Shown here: piece after piece, positions 16,281 to 24,419 of the stretch | Position numbering within the stretch: the first letter of the stretch is position 1 | Layout of the letters: each line of letters begins with the position of its first letter | Assembly: GCF_002127225.1 (NCBI RefSeq) | Contig: NZ_NFUR01000002.1 | Span: forward strand, 496,001 to 560,000 | Direction of reading: 5' to 3' | Length of the DNA stretch: 64,000 nucleotides | DNA from: Sphingomonas sp. IBVSS2 | GTDB taxonomy: Bacteria; Pseudomonadota; Alphaproteobacteria; Sphingomonadales; Sphingomonadaceae | Position numbers and translations under genes: made by a program | The notes under the pieces: generated by a model | What the model was told of the DNA's origin: nothing | Database searches by the model: none | The model's input: the letters and a program-made list of their open reading frames with translations, nothing else

Positions 16281-17614
16281 TCGCCCGGTTTCCTTCCGTC
16301 GTCCCGCCGCTGCTCCCGCATCTCGTTCCACCATGCGAGCCGCTCGGCGATGCGCTTCTCATGGCCGCGATCGGTGGGGGTGTAGAAGGTCTGCGGCGCC
16401 ATCTCCTCGGGCCAGTAATCGTCGCCCGAGAAGCCGCCCTCGGCATCGTGATCATAGGTATAGCCCTTGCCATAGCCGATGTCCTTCATCAGCCGGGTGG
16501 GGGCATTGAGGATATTCTGCGGCGGCATCAGCGAGCCGGTCTCCTTCGCCGCGCGCCATGCCGCCTTCTGCGCCACATAGGCCGCGTTCGATTTGGGCGC
16601 GGTAGCGACATAGAGACAGGCCTGGGCGATCGCCAGCTCGCCCTCGGGCGAGCCGAGGAACTCGTAGGTGTCCTTGGCCGCGAGGCACTGGACCAGCGCG
16701 TTGGGATCGGCGAGGCCGATATCCTCCACCGCCATGCGCACCAGCCGGCGCAGCACGAAGAGCGGTTCCTCGCCGGCGGTGAGCATGCGCGCGAGATAAT
16801 AGAGCGCCGCCTGGGGATCGCTGCCGCGCACCGATTTGTGCAGCGCGGAGATCAGGTTGTAATGCCCCTCGCGATCCTTGTCGTAGACCGCGACGCGGCG
16901 CTGGAGGAAGCTCGACAGGCCGGCGGGATCGAGCGGCTGCTCGAAATGGACGGCGAACAGGGTTTCGGCCTGGTTGAGCAGGAAGCGCCCGTCGCCGTCC
17001 GCGCTCGCCACCAGCGCGTCGCGCGCATCGGGGGTCAGGGGCAGGGGGCGCTCCTCGGCGGCCTCGGCCCGATCGAGCAGGCGAGTCAGCGCGGTGGGAT
17101 CGAGCCGGTGGAGGATCAGCACCTGGGCGCGGCTGAGCACCGCGGCGTTGAGCTCGAAGCTCGGATTCTCGGTGGTCGCGCCGACCAGGGTGACGGTGCC
17201 GTCCTCGACATAGGGCAGGAAGCCGTCCTGCTGCGAGCGGTTGAACCGGTGGATCTCGTCCACGAAAAGGAGCGTGCGCCGGCCGATCCGGGCATATTCC
17301 TTCGCCTCGGCGAACACCTTCTTCAGGTCGGCGACGCCCGAGAAGACCGCGCTGATCGCGACGAAGCGCAGGCCGACCGCATCGGCGAGCAGGCGCGCGA
17401 TCGTGGTCTTGCCTGTGCCGGGCGGGCCCCAGAGGATGATCGACGAGAGCTTGCCTGCCGCGACCATCCGCCCGATCGCGCCCTCGGGGCCGGTCAGATG
17501 CTCCTGCCCCACGACATCCTCGAGCCGCTGCGGGCGCAGCTTGTCGGCCAGCGGGCCGGCGCCGCTTTCGGGGGCGTGCGGCGCCTGTTCCTCGGTCGCG
17601 AAAAGATCAGCCAT
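16277..17614 (-). CDS. rarA: RarA (MgsA) replication-associated AAA+ ATPase
   Basis: 445 residues from the ATG at 17614 (MADLFATEEQ); 26 further in-frame upstream codons are unlikely to be used. RarA-type features are LADKLRPQRLEDVVGQEHL, Walker A GPPGTGKTT, Walker B FVDEIHRF and sensor 1 GATTENPSFELN, followed by the helical lid and C-terminal clamp-loader-like tetramerisation domain. RarA acts at stalled replication forks and loads or remodels single-stranded DNA complexes. The length is normal for the family. Confidence 0.95.
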   Translation of the reverse strand: MADLFATEEQAPHAPESGAGPLADKLRPQRLEDVVGQEHLTGPEGAIGRMVAAGKLSSIILWGPPGTGKTTIARLLADAVGLRFVAISAVFSGVADLKKVFAEAKEYARIGRRTLLFVDEIHRFNRSQQDGFLPYVEDGTVTLVGATTENPSFELNAAVLSRAQVLILHRLDPTALTRLLDRAEAAEERPLPLTPDARDALVASADGDGRFLLNQAETLFAVHFEQPLDPAGLSSFLQRRVAVYDKDREGHYNLISALHKSVRGSDPQAALYYLARMLTAGEEPLFVLRRLVRMAVEDIGLADPNALVQCLAAKDTYEFLGSPEGELAIAQACLYVATAPKSNAAYVAQKAAWRAAKETGSLMPPQNILNAPTRLMKDIGYGKGYTYDHDAEGGFSGDDYWPEEMAPQTFYTPTDRGHEKRIAERLAWWNEMREQRRDDGRKPGE

Positions 17615-17823
17615 CGACGGCACAGATAGGGCCGGCGGGCCCGTTTTCCCACTGCCGATGTCGGCGGCGGAAAGCCACGAAAGCAATGGCATCGTCGCGC
17701 ATGGCTCGGTGCCCCTTTGCTCGTTCGCGCAGGGCGCCGGCGGAGAAGTCTAGGTCCGGGGGCATATGGGAACAATACGGGAACATCGGAAAATGTCAAC
17801 ATCGGCGCTTGCAAAGACTAGTT

Positions 17824-17837
17824 TAAGATATATCTTA
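17824..17837. promoter_or_regulatory. Palindromic operator upstream of padR
   Basis: The perfect 14-bp palindrome TAAGATATATCTTA ends 29 bases before the padR-like ATG. A TTGCAA at 17809-17814 could be a -35 element, placing the palindrome over the -10 region. PadR regulators commonly bind AT-rich dyads in their own promoter, so autorepression is a reasonable inference. Confidence 0.5.
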
Positions 17838-17866
17838 GAACCATCAAGAGTCGTACAGGAGATATT

Positions 17867-18463
17867 ATGCGACATCATCATTGCGGCCATCGCGGCATGC
17901 ATTTCGGCCGCCGTGGCGGCTTTGGCAGCGGCGCGCCGGACTTCATCATCGGATGGGGCATGGGCCGCGGCGGCTTTGGCGAGCGCGGCGAACGGGGCGG
18001 CCGCCGCCGCATGTTCGACGGCACCGAGCTGCGCCTCATCCTCCTCAAGCTGATCGAGGAGCAGCCGCGCCACGGCTATGATCTGATCCGCGAGATCGAG
18101 GAGCGTTCGGGCGGCGCCTATGCCCCCAGCCCGGGCGTGGTCTATCCGACCCTCACCATGCTCGACGACATGGGCCTGATCGAGGAGAGCAAGAGCGAAG
18201 GCGCCAAGAAGCAGTTCGCGATCACCGAGGCCGGCACGGCGCATCTCGCCGAGCGGACCGAGGAAGTGGCGGCGCTGTTCGAGCGGCTTCAGCAGCTGGC
18301 GGGGCTGCGCGAGCGGTCCCATGGCGGGCCGATCCGCCGTGCGATGGGCAATCTGCGCGCCGTGTTGCAGGAACGTCTTGCGGGGGAAAGCGTCGATGCC
18401 GACATGCTGCACGGCGTCGCGGAGATCCTCGACGAGGCGGCGCGCAAGATCGAGCGGCTCTGA
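17867..18463 (+). CDS. PadR-family transcriptional regulator with His/Gly/Arg-rich N-terminus
   Basis: 198 residues. Residues 1-48 are a low-complexity His/Gly/Arg tail beginning MRHHHCGHRGMHFGRR. The PadR winged helix follows at about 49-125 (ELRLILLKLIEEQPRHGYDLI, PSPGVVYPTLTMLDDMGLI), and C-terminal dimerisation helices come after it. The His/Cys-rich tail could bind metal or haem, which would suit an iron-linked regulator, but that is speculation. DUF2218 follows 71 bases downstream on the same strand, probably co-transcribed. Confidence 0.9.
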   Translation: MRHHHCGHRGMHFGRRGGFGSGAPDFIIGWGMGRGGFGERGERGGRRRMFDGTELRLILLKLIEEQPRHGYDLIREIEERSGGAYAPSPGVVYPTLTMLDDMGLIEESKSEGAKKQFAITEAGTAHLAERTEEVAALFERLQQLAGLRERSHGGPIRRAMGNLRAVLQERLAGESVDADMLHGVAEILDEAARKIERL

Positions 18464-18534
18464 GCCCGGTGCCGCGCATTGAAATGTTGAGGCGGCGGCT
18501 CGGGATCGTGCCGCCGCCGATGGAGACGAAGTGC

Positions 18535-18858
18535 ATGACGATGACGATGTTCTCGGCCGAGACGCTGGCCCCCACCGAGCATGCCAGCCGCTATCTGCAG
18601 CAGCTGTGCAAGCACTGGCAGCACAATCTCCAGGTGGAGTTCACGCCGGAGAACGGCACGGTGATCTTCCCCCGGGATGCGCGCGGCGCGAACCATCCGG
18701 GCGACGCGGTGGTGACCTTCAACGTCGCCGAGACCGGGCTCGACATCCGCGTGGACGCCAGCTCGCCCGAGCAGCTCGAGGGGTTGAAGGGCGCGGTGGA
18801 GCGCCATCTCGACCGGTTCGCCTTTCGTGAGGACGGGCTGAAATATGATTGGCGCTAA
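18535..18858 (+). CDS. DUF2218-domain protein
   Basis: 107 residues from the ATG at 18535. DUF2218-type pattern: SRYLQQLCKHWQHNL near the N-terminus, a central beta-strand region, and a C-terminal LDRFAFREDGLKYDW ending, as is usual for the family. Function is unknown. DUF2218 genes are often found near siderophore or PadR genes, and here the partner is the PadR regulator directly upstream. Confidence 0.8.
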   Translation: MTMTMFSAETLAPTEHASRYLQQLCKHWQHNLQVEFTPENGTVIFPRDARGANHPGDAVVTFNVAETGLDIRVDASSPEQLEGLKGAVERHLDRFAFREDGLKYDWR

Positions 18859-18863
18859 TCTCG

Positions 18864-18885
18864 CTCTCCCCTGAAGGGAAGGGGG
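18864..18885. repeat. Short intergenic CT/AG-rich dyad
   Basis: An imperfect CTCCCCT...AGGGAAGGGG dyad lies between the convergent DUF2218 and glycosyltransferase genes. Similar dyads occur at 27539-27555 and 29496-29510. It may act as a bidirectional transcript end, but there is no clear T-run. Confidence 0.3.
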
Positions 18886-18887
18886 CG

Positions 18888-20039
18888 TCAGGCCCGGCTC
18901 GCGATCGCCTCGAGATAGGCGTCGAGCACCTTCTGGTTGATCGCGTCCCATTGATAGGTCTCGGCGATCGCGTGCCCGGCCGTGCCCGCCGCTTTCCGCG
19001 CGGCATGGTTCTCGCAATAATGCTGGATCGCGTCGGCATAGCGGCCCACCGCGCCCTTGCCGGGATCGACCAGCAGGCCGCTCACATTCTCCTCCACCAT
19101 GCCGACCGGGCCGACCGCATTGGCGGCGACCACGGCTACGCCGGCGGCCATCGCCTCCAGCGTGACGTTGCCGAAGCTCTCGGTCAGGGAGGGATTGAAG
19201 AACACGTCCATCGAGGCGACCGCGCGCCCCAGATCGTCGCCTGCCTGGAAGCCGGCGAACACCGCGTCGGGCACGCGATCGGCGAACCATTGCTGCGCGG
19301 GGCCCTTGCCGATCACGAGCACGCGATGCTTCACGCCGCGTCGCTGCAGTTCGCCGACCACTTCGGCAAAGATGTCGAGCCCCTTTTCCAGCACCAGCCG
19401 GCCGAGGAAGCTCACGGCGACTTCATCGTCCGCGATGCCGAGGGCGCGCCGCCATTCGAGGCTGCGCCGGCCCGGATTGAAGCGATCGTGATTCACGCCG
19501 CGCGACCAGATCCGCATCGGCCGGTCGACCCCCCAGCTGCGCAGCAGCTCTTCCATGCCGCGCCCGGTGGGCATCACGGTGTCGAACCGGTTGTAGAAGC
19601 GCGTGAGGGTCCAGATCAGCAACGGCGTGACGAAGCCGATATGATAATAAGCGGGATAGGTCTCGAACCGGGTATGGACCGAGGCGACCGAGGCGATGTT
19701 GTTCCTGCGCGCCCAGGTGACTGCGCGGTGGCCGAGTATCTCGGGCGCGGAGACATGGACGAGATTGGGCGCGAAGGCCTCCAGGTCCGGCAGCACCGCC
19801 TTGATGCCCTTGGCGAACTTGTATTCGTCGCGCCCGCCCGGCACGGGCAGCGCCGGCACGCTCACCAGATCGCCCGTCGGCGGGAAGGCGGGCGTGTCGG
19901 TGGTCGGCGAATAGACGCGGACCTTCACGCCCTGATCGAGCAGATAGCCGACGAGCAGGTTGAGCGCCTGGTTCGCACCGTCGCGGACATAGTTGTAGTT
20001 GCCGCTGAACAGCGCGACGCGGAGGTCGGTAGGCTTCAT
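18888..20039 (-). CDS. GT4-type glycosyltransferase (family 1)
   Basis: 383 residues from the ATG at 20039. GT-B fold: the N-terminal half has LRVALFSGNYNYVRDGANQ, the C-terminal half has VSFLGRLVLEKGLDIF for nucleotide-sugar binding and the E-x7-E-like SLTESFGNVTLEAMAAGVAVV. The second half resembles the alpha-mannosyltransferase/MgtA-like group. It probably acts on a lipid or polysaccharide precursor at the membrane; the sugar is not predictable. It converges with DUF2218 and is divergent from radA. Confidence 0.88.
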   Translation of the reverse strand: MKPTDLRVALFSGNYNYVRDGANQALNLLVGYLLDQGVKVRVYSPTTDTPAFPPTGDLVSVPALPVPGGRDEYKFAKGIKAVLPDLEAFAPNLVHVSAPEILGHRAVTWARRNNIASVASVHTRFETYPAYYHIGFVTPLLIWTLTRFYNRFDTVMPTGRGMEELLRSWGVDRPMRIWSRGVNHDRFNPGRRSLEWRRALGIADDEVAVSFLGRLVLEKGLDIFAEVVGELQRRGVKHRVLVIGKGPAQQWFADRVPDAVFAGFQAGDDLGRAVASMDVFFNPSLTESFGNVTLEAMAAGVAVVAANAVGPVGMVEENVSGLLVDPGKGAVGRYADAIQHYCENHAARKAAGTAGHAIAETYQWDAINQKVLDAYLEAIASRA

Positions 20040-20219
20040 GGCGCGCGCGATACCGCCCGCGGGCGCGAGGGGCAACCTTGGCGCATAGTTCTCCTTTGTG
20101 GAGGAGGGGTGGAGAAACCGTCGGTATCGCGTGCAGGGGCCCGATCCCGGCCCCTGTCCCCAGGCGAACGGGCGTTTCCAGGCTTGTTCCTATCTTGTTC
20201 TCTCGCTAGTCTCGGGCGC

Positions 20220-21590
20220 ATGGCGAAACTCAAGAAGCGTTATGTCTGCCAGGCCTGCGGCTCGGTCTCCTCGCAATGGGCGGGGCAGTGCGGCGATTGC
20301 GGCGAGTGGAACCAGATGGTGGAGGATGCCGGGGCGGTGGTGACGCCGTTCCAGGCGCGCCACAACCTCCAGTCCGGCGGGCGGGCGATCCAGCTGACCG
20401 GGCTCAACACCGATATCGCGCTGCCCGAGCGCACCTCGACCGGCATCGCCGAGTTCGACCGCGCGCTGGGCGGCGGCTTCGTCGAGGGCTCGGCCACGCT
20501 GATCGGCGGCGATCCCGGCATCGGCAAGTCGACCCTGCTGCTCCAGGCGGCGGCGAAGATCGCCTCGCGCGGGCTGCCGGTCGCCTATGTCTCGGGCGAG
20601 GAGGCGGCGGACCAGGTGCGGCTGCGTGCGCGGCGGCTGGGCCTGGGCAAGGCGCCGGTGATGCTGGCCGCGGCGACGTCGGTGCGCGATATCCTGACCA
20701 CGCTGGGCGAGGGCGCGCCGCCCGCGCTGCTGATCATCGATTCGATCCAGACGATGCATTCGGACCTGATCGAAGGCGCCCCGGGCACGGTGAGCCAGGT
20801 GCGTGCCGCGTCGGGCGAGCTGATCCGCTTCGCCAAGGAGCGCGGCACCGCGCTGGTGCTGGTCGGCCACGTCACCAAGGATGGCAGCATCGCCGGCCCG
20901 CGCGTGCTCGAGCACATGGTCGACACGGTGCTGGCGTTCGAGGGCGAGCGCAGCCACCAGTACCGTATCCTGCGCGCGGTGAAGAACCGCTTCGGCGGCA
21001 CCGACGAGATCGGCGTGTTCGCGATGCAGACCGAGGGGCTGGAGGAGGTCTCCAACCCTTCGTCCCTGTTCCTCACGTCGCGCGACGAGAATGTGACGGG
21101 CACGGTGGTGTTCCCTGCGCTGGAGGGCACCCGGCCGGTGCTGATCGAAGTGCAGGCGCTCACCGTGCGGCTGGCGAGCGGGGCAACGCCGCGGCGCGCG
21201 GTGGTCGGCTGGGACAGCGGCCGGCTGGCGATGATCCTCGCGGTGCTGGAGGCGCGGTGCGGGCTCAGCTTCTCGACCTGCGAAGTCTATCTCAACATCG
21301 CCGGCGGCTACCGGGTGCAGGATCCGGCGGCGGACCTGGCGGTGGCGGCGGCGCTCGTCTCGGCGCTGGCCGAACGGCCGATCCCGGCGGACGCAGTGGT
21401 GTTCGGCGAGATCGCGCTGTCGGGCGAAGTGCGCCCCGTGGCACATGGCGCGCTGCGCTGCCGCGAGGCGGCGAAGCTGGGCTTCGGCCGCGCGCTCGCC
21501 CCCGCCGTGCAGGCGAAGGACAAGGGGGGGCTGCAACTGGCGGGGTTCAAGTCGCTCGGCCAGTTCGTCGATCATCTGCTGGGGCGCTGA
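20220..21590 (+). CDS. radA: DNA repair protein RadA
   Basis: 456 residues. Order of domains: an N-terminal C4 zinc finger (C10-x2-C13 and the CGDCGEW pair), a RecA-like ATPase with Walker A GGDPGIGKST, the RadA-specific KNRFG motif (VKNRFGGTDEIGVF), and a C-terminal Lon-like domain (GGYRVQDPAADLAVAAALVSA). RadA helps branch migration in recombinational repair. Length and motifs are complete. Confidence 0.96.
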   Translation: MAKLKKRYVCQACGSVSSQWAGQCGDCGEWNQMVEDAGAVVTPFQARHNLQSGGRAIQLTGLNTDIALPERTSTGIAEFDRALGGGFVEGSATLIGGDPGIGKSTLLLQAAAKIASRGLPVAYVSGEEAADQVRLRARRLGLGKAPVMLAAATSVRDILTTLGEGAPPALLIIDSIQTMHSDLIEGAPGTVSQVRAASGELIRFAKERGTALVLVGHVTKDGSIAGPRVLEHMVDTVLAFEGERSHQYRILRAVKNRFGGTDEIGVFAMQTEGLEEVSNPSSLFLTSRDENVTGTVVFPALEGTRPVLIEVQALTVRLASGATPRRAVVGWDSGRLAMILAVLEARCGLSFSTCEVYLNIAGGYRVQDPAADLAVAAALVSALAERPIPADAVVFGEIALSGEVRPVAHGALRCREAAKLGFGRALAPAVQAKDKGGLQLAGFKSLGQFVDHLLGR

Positions 21591-21637
21591 GGTGCTACGT
21601 CGTTGATTGCCAAGGGGTTGCAATCGCTTGCGAGGCT

Positions 21638-22228
21638 ATGGAACATCGTGTCGCGAACAGATTGGCGGGGCGATCGATGTTGCGAGAATTGGCCGGCGAA
21701 TGGGCGCGCCCCGGGATGCTGGTGCCGACATCCTGCGCCGTGGCGCTGATGGGGGCGATCCTGTGGGCAGGCGCCGAGCCCGCCCGTACCCCGCCGCCAT
21801 CGCTCGCCTTCGAAGGATTGCCGGTGAGCGGCAGCGCGGCGGATGCGCGGCGTGCCGGCTTCATCGAATGTGTCAAGATCGACGCGTTCCGCGCACGCTG
21901 CCGCCGCGGCGGGCTGATGGTGGCCGGCGAAGGCCCCTATGAGGCGGCCCTCGACCTGATCGGCAGCGACGGGCGCGGCGGCTTCGATCACCTGACCCTG
22001 TGGGCGAACGGGAGCCAGGAGGAGATCTACAAGCTGGTCGAGGCCCTGCAGCGGCGGGGCTGGATGCATTGCGAGACCGGCAACGAACGGTGGGGCGACC
22101 AGGACATCTACACGCGCAAGGGCGTGCCGGTGCGCGTGTCGATGGACCTCAGCTATTACGGCAAGCGCCGGGCGCGGATCCTTCCGCTGTGGAACAACCG
22201 GGAACGGAGCTGCACGCCCTATCATTGA
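21638..22228 (+). CDS. Hypothetical exported or membrane-anchored protein
   Basis: 196 residues from the ATG at 21638; an ATG at 21677 would start 13 residues later. A hydrophobic segment (LVPTSCAVALMGAILWAGA) near residues 28-48 suggests a membrane anchor or signal peptide. The remainder is a globular domain with four Cys (FIECVKIDAFRARC, MHCETGNERW, RSCTPYH), suggesting disulfides outside the cytoplasm. No family is recognised. It sits between radA and the lipocalin. Confidence 0.6.
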   Translation: MEHRVANRLAGRSMLRELAGEWARPGMLVPTSCAVALMGAILWAGAEPARTPPPSLAFEGLPVSGSAADARRAGFIECVKIDAFRARCRRGGLMVAGEGPYEAALDLIGSDGRGGFDHLTLWANGSQEEIYKLVEALQRRGWMHCETGNERWGDQDIYTRKGVPVRVSMDLSYYGKRRARILPLWNNRERSCTPYH

Positions 22229-22269
22229 GAGGGCTATCCTTTCCGCGACTTACGCCCCACATTGACGGA

Positions 22270-22833
22270 ATGAAGCGAAGCACCGCCATTTCCATAGCCT
22301 CGGGAGTCGCGGTCGCCGCGATCGGCGGCCTCTTCCTCTATTCGCGGGCCACCCGCCCGCCGGTGATCAACAGGAAGGTGCCCGAGCCGGCCAGGCCGGT
22401 CGATCTCGCGCGCTATCTCGGCAAATGGTACGAACTGGCACGGCACGAGAACCGCTTCGAGAAGGGCCTGGACGCGGTGACCGCCGAATATGCGCTGCTC
22501 GAGGACGGCAAGATCAGCGTGACCAACAGCGGCACGCAAGGCTGGCCGGACGGCGATCGCAGCGTCTCCGAGGGCAAGGCCGTCGTCGCCGACGAGGCGA
22601 CCAACGCCAAGCTCAAGGTCTCGTTCTTCGGCCCGCTCTACACCGGCGACTATTGGATCCTCGACCATGACGAGGAATATACCTGGTCGATCGTCGGCGA
22701 GCCGAGCGGGCGCTATCTATGGGTGCTGTGCCGCGAGGCGGTGCCCTCCTCGGCGCTGGCGCAGGCGATCATGAAGCGGGTCGAGGAACTCGGCTATGAC
22801 CGCTGGGCGCTGCGGATCACGCGGCAGGGCTGA
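22270..22833 (+). CDS. Bacterial lipocalin (Blc-like)
   Basis: 187 residues. An uncleaved-looking N-terminal membrane segment (about 5-25) is followed by a lipocalin barrel: first conserved region LARYLGKWYELARHENRFEK, second region YWILDHDEEYTWSIVGEP, third region YLWVLCREA. No lipobox Cys follows the hydrophobic segment, so it is probably anchored by a helix rather than acylated, unlike E. coli Blc. Blc proteins bind fatty acids or lysophospholipids in envelope maintenance. Confidence 0.9.
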   Translation: MKRSTAISIASGVAVAAIGGLFLYSRATRPPVINRKVPEPARPVDLARYLGKWYELARHENRFEKGLDAVTAEYALLEDGKISVTNSGTQGWPDGDRSVSEGKAVVADEATNAKLKVSFFGPLYTGDYWILDHDEEYTWSIVGEPSGRYLWVLCREAVPSSALAQAIMKRVEELGYDRWALRITRQG

Positions 22834-22895
22834 TTTCCTCTCCCGTTTTCCATCCATCCTCCGCTATAGGCCGTCCCCGGGAGGGACGTGTTCCA

Positions 22896-23456
22896 ATGAC
22901 TTTGACCGGGCTCGACATCATCGTGCTGCTCGCGATCGGCGGCGCCGCCGTGCTGGGCTTCCTGCGCGGCTTCGTCACCGAAGTGCTGGCGCTGGTCGCC
23001 TGGCTGCTGATCGTGCTGGCGCTCAAGCTGTTCCACACGCCGCTCGCCGCGGCGCTGGCCGGAGTGGTCGGCACCGAGCAGGGCGGGGCAGTGCTCGCTT
23101 TCGTGATCCTGACCGGCGTCACCTATTTCGGCGGGCGGCTGCTCGCCCGCGCGATCGGATCGCGTACCCGCGAGAGCTTCCTCGGCCCGATCGACCGCGC
23201 CCTGGGCCTTGGTTTCGGCGCGCTCAAGGGCCTGATCCTGGTCAGCATCGGCTTCCTGCTGGTCGTGCTGCTGTTCGACACGGTGAGCGGCGGCCCGGCC
23301 AACCGGCCGCAATGGATCACCAAATCGACCACCTATCCGCTGCTCAACGCCACCAGCGCCAGCATCGCCGATTTCGTCGATCGCCGCCGCAAGGGCGAGC
23401 CGGTGTTCGGGGACGAGGCCGGCAACGGCACCGGAGCCGCCGGCAACGCGCAATGA
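22896..23456 (+). CDS. CvpA-family inner-membrane protein
   Basis: 186 residues with four hydrophobic segments (about 5-25, 28-47, 62-85, 100-122). CvpA signatures are LDIIVLLAIGGAAVLGFLRGFV at the start and GPIDRALGLGFGALKGLILV in the third to fourth helices. CvpA is needed for colicin V production in E. coli and for envelope stress tolerance; the general role is unclear. Its stop overlaps the next gene's ATG (ATGA). Confidence 0.88.
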   Translation: MTLTGLDIIVLLAIGGAAVLGFLRGFVTEVLALVAWLLIVLALKLFHTPLAAALAGVVGTEQGGAVLAFVILTGVTYFGGRLLARAIGSRTRESFLGPIDRALGLGFGALKGLILVSIGFLLVVLLFDTVSGGPANRPQWITKSTTYPLLNATSASIADFVDRRRKGEPVFGDEAGNGTGAAGNAQ

Positions 23457-23929
23457 GCCGCCGGGCGGCCGCGGCGCTGGCGCTGCTGTCGCTCGGGGGC
23501 TGCGACTCGCCGCTCGATTTCTGCCGGGCGTGCATCAAGGCCTCGCCGACCGACGAAGTGGCCGATGCGGATCGCGCGCGGATCCGCTTCATCGGCCCCG
23601 GCGCGCTTCCGGCGGAAGCCCGGCACCTTTATTATTACGAGCAATGCGGCGTGGATTGCCGGCACTGGATGCGTTTCGAACTGCCCGAGGCGGAAGCCCG
23701 GCGATTTGCCGCCACGGTGCTGGGTGGCGGAACGTTGCGACCCGGACGCGATCCATTCGAAGGGAGCGCAAGCGGCCCCCCGTCGCGGCCCATGCCGTGG
23801 TGGCCGGCACATCTGCCCGCCGATGCCGAGGGCGCGAGGATCGAGACGCAGGCGCCGCGGGGTGGAGCGCTGGCGCTGCGGGTGGAGAAGGGGCTGGCCA
23901 CGGTCTGGTTCTTCGAATTCGACATGTGA
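23453..23929 (+). CDS. Hypothetical lipoprotein
   Basis: 158 residues. The N-terminus MSRRAAAALALLSLGGC is a lipoprotein signal with Cys17 as the likely acylated residue. The mature part carries several Cys (FCRACIKAS, YYEQCGVDCRHWM) and ends in a beta-rich stretch. No family is recognised. Its ATG overlaps the cvpA stop by 4 bases, indicating coupling. Confidence 0.6.
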   Translation: MSRRAAAALALLSLGGCDSPLDFCRACIKASPTDEVADADRARIRFIGPGALPAEARHLYYYEQCGVDCRHWMRFELPEAEARRFAATVLGGGTLRPGRDPFEGSASGPPSRPMPWWPAHLPADAEGARIETQAPRGGALALRVEKGLATVWFFEFDM

Positions 23930-23993
23930 ACCGGGCGAATTCCGTTCACCAGGGGGTCGCACTTCGCGCGCCTCTCCCCTAAGTCGGGACGAG

Positions 23994-24419
23994 ATGAACG
24001 CGCCGCTCTACAACACCGAGATATTGCGCCTGGCGGCCTCCGTGCCGTTCGAGGCGCGCCTGGAAGACGCGATGGCGTCTTGCGAGAAACGCTCCCCGGT
24101 CTGCGGGAGCCGCGTCACCGTCGACGTGAACCTGGACGAGGACGGCCGGATCGCCGCGATCGGCATGGTGGTGCGCGCCTGCGCGCTCGGCCAGGCATCG
24201 GCGGCGCTGATGGAGGCGCATGCCGTCGGCAGTTCGCCGGAGGAGCTCGAAGCCGCGCGCGACGATCTTGCCGCCTGGCTGTCCGGCACACGTGCCACAC
24301 CGCCCGACTGGCCCGGGCTCGACCTGTTCGCGCCGGCGCTCGAGCATCGCGGGCGCCATCCCGCGATCCGGCTCGCTTTCGAGGCGGCGGCCGAGGCCGC
24401 GCGGCGGGCGCGCGGCTGA
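23994..24419 (+). CDS. IscU/NifU-N-like iron-sulfur scaffold-type protein
   Basis: 141 residues. The NifU_N-like fold is suggested by LYNTEILRLAA at the start and by three Cys: C30 and C37 in ASCEKRSPVCGSRV and C63 in RACALGQASAALM, followed by a helical tail. This arrangement is diverged from classical IscU, which has C-A-D-G spacing, so cluster binding is uncertain. The stop overlaps the ATG of the antiporter gene (TGATG). Confidence 0.7.
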   Translation: MNAPLYNTEILRLAASVPFEARLEDAMASCEKRSPVCGSRVTVDVNLDEDGRIAAIGMVVRACALGQASAALMEAHAVGSSPEELEAARDDLAAWLSGTRATPPDWPGLDLFAPALEHRGRHPAIRLAFEAAAEAARRARG

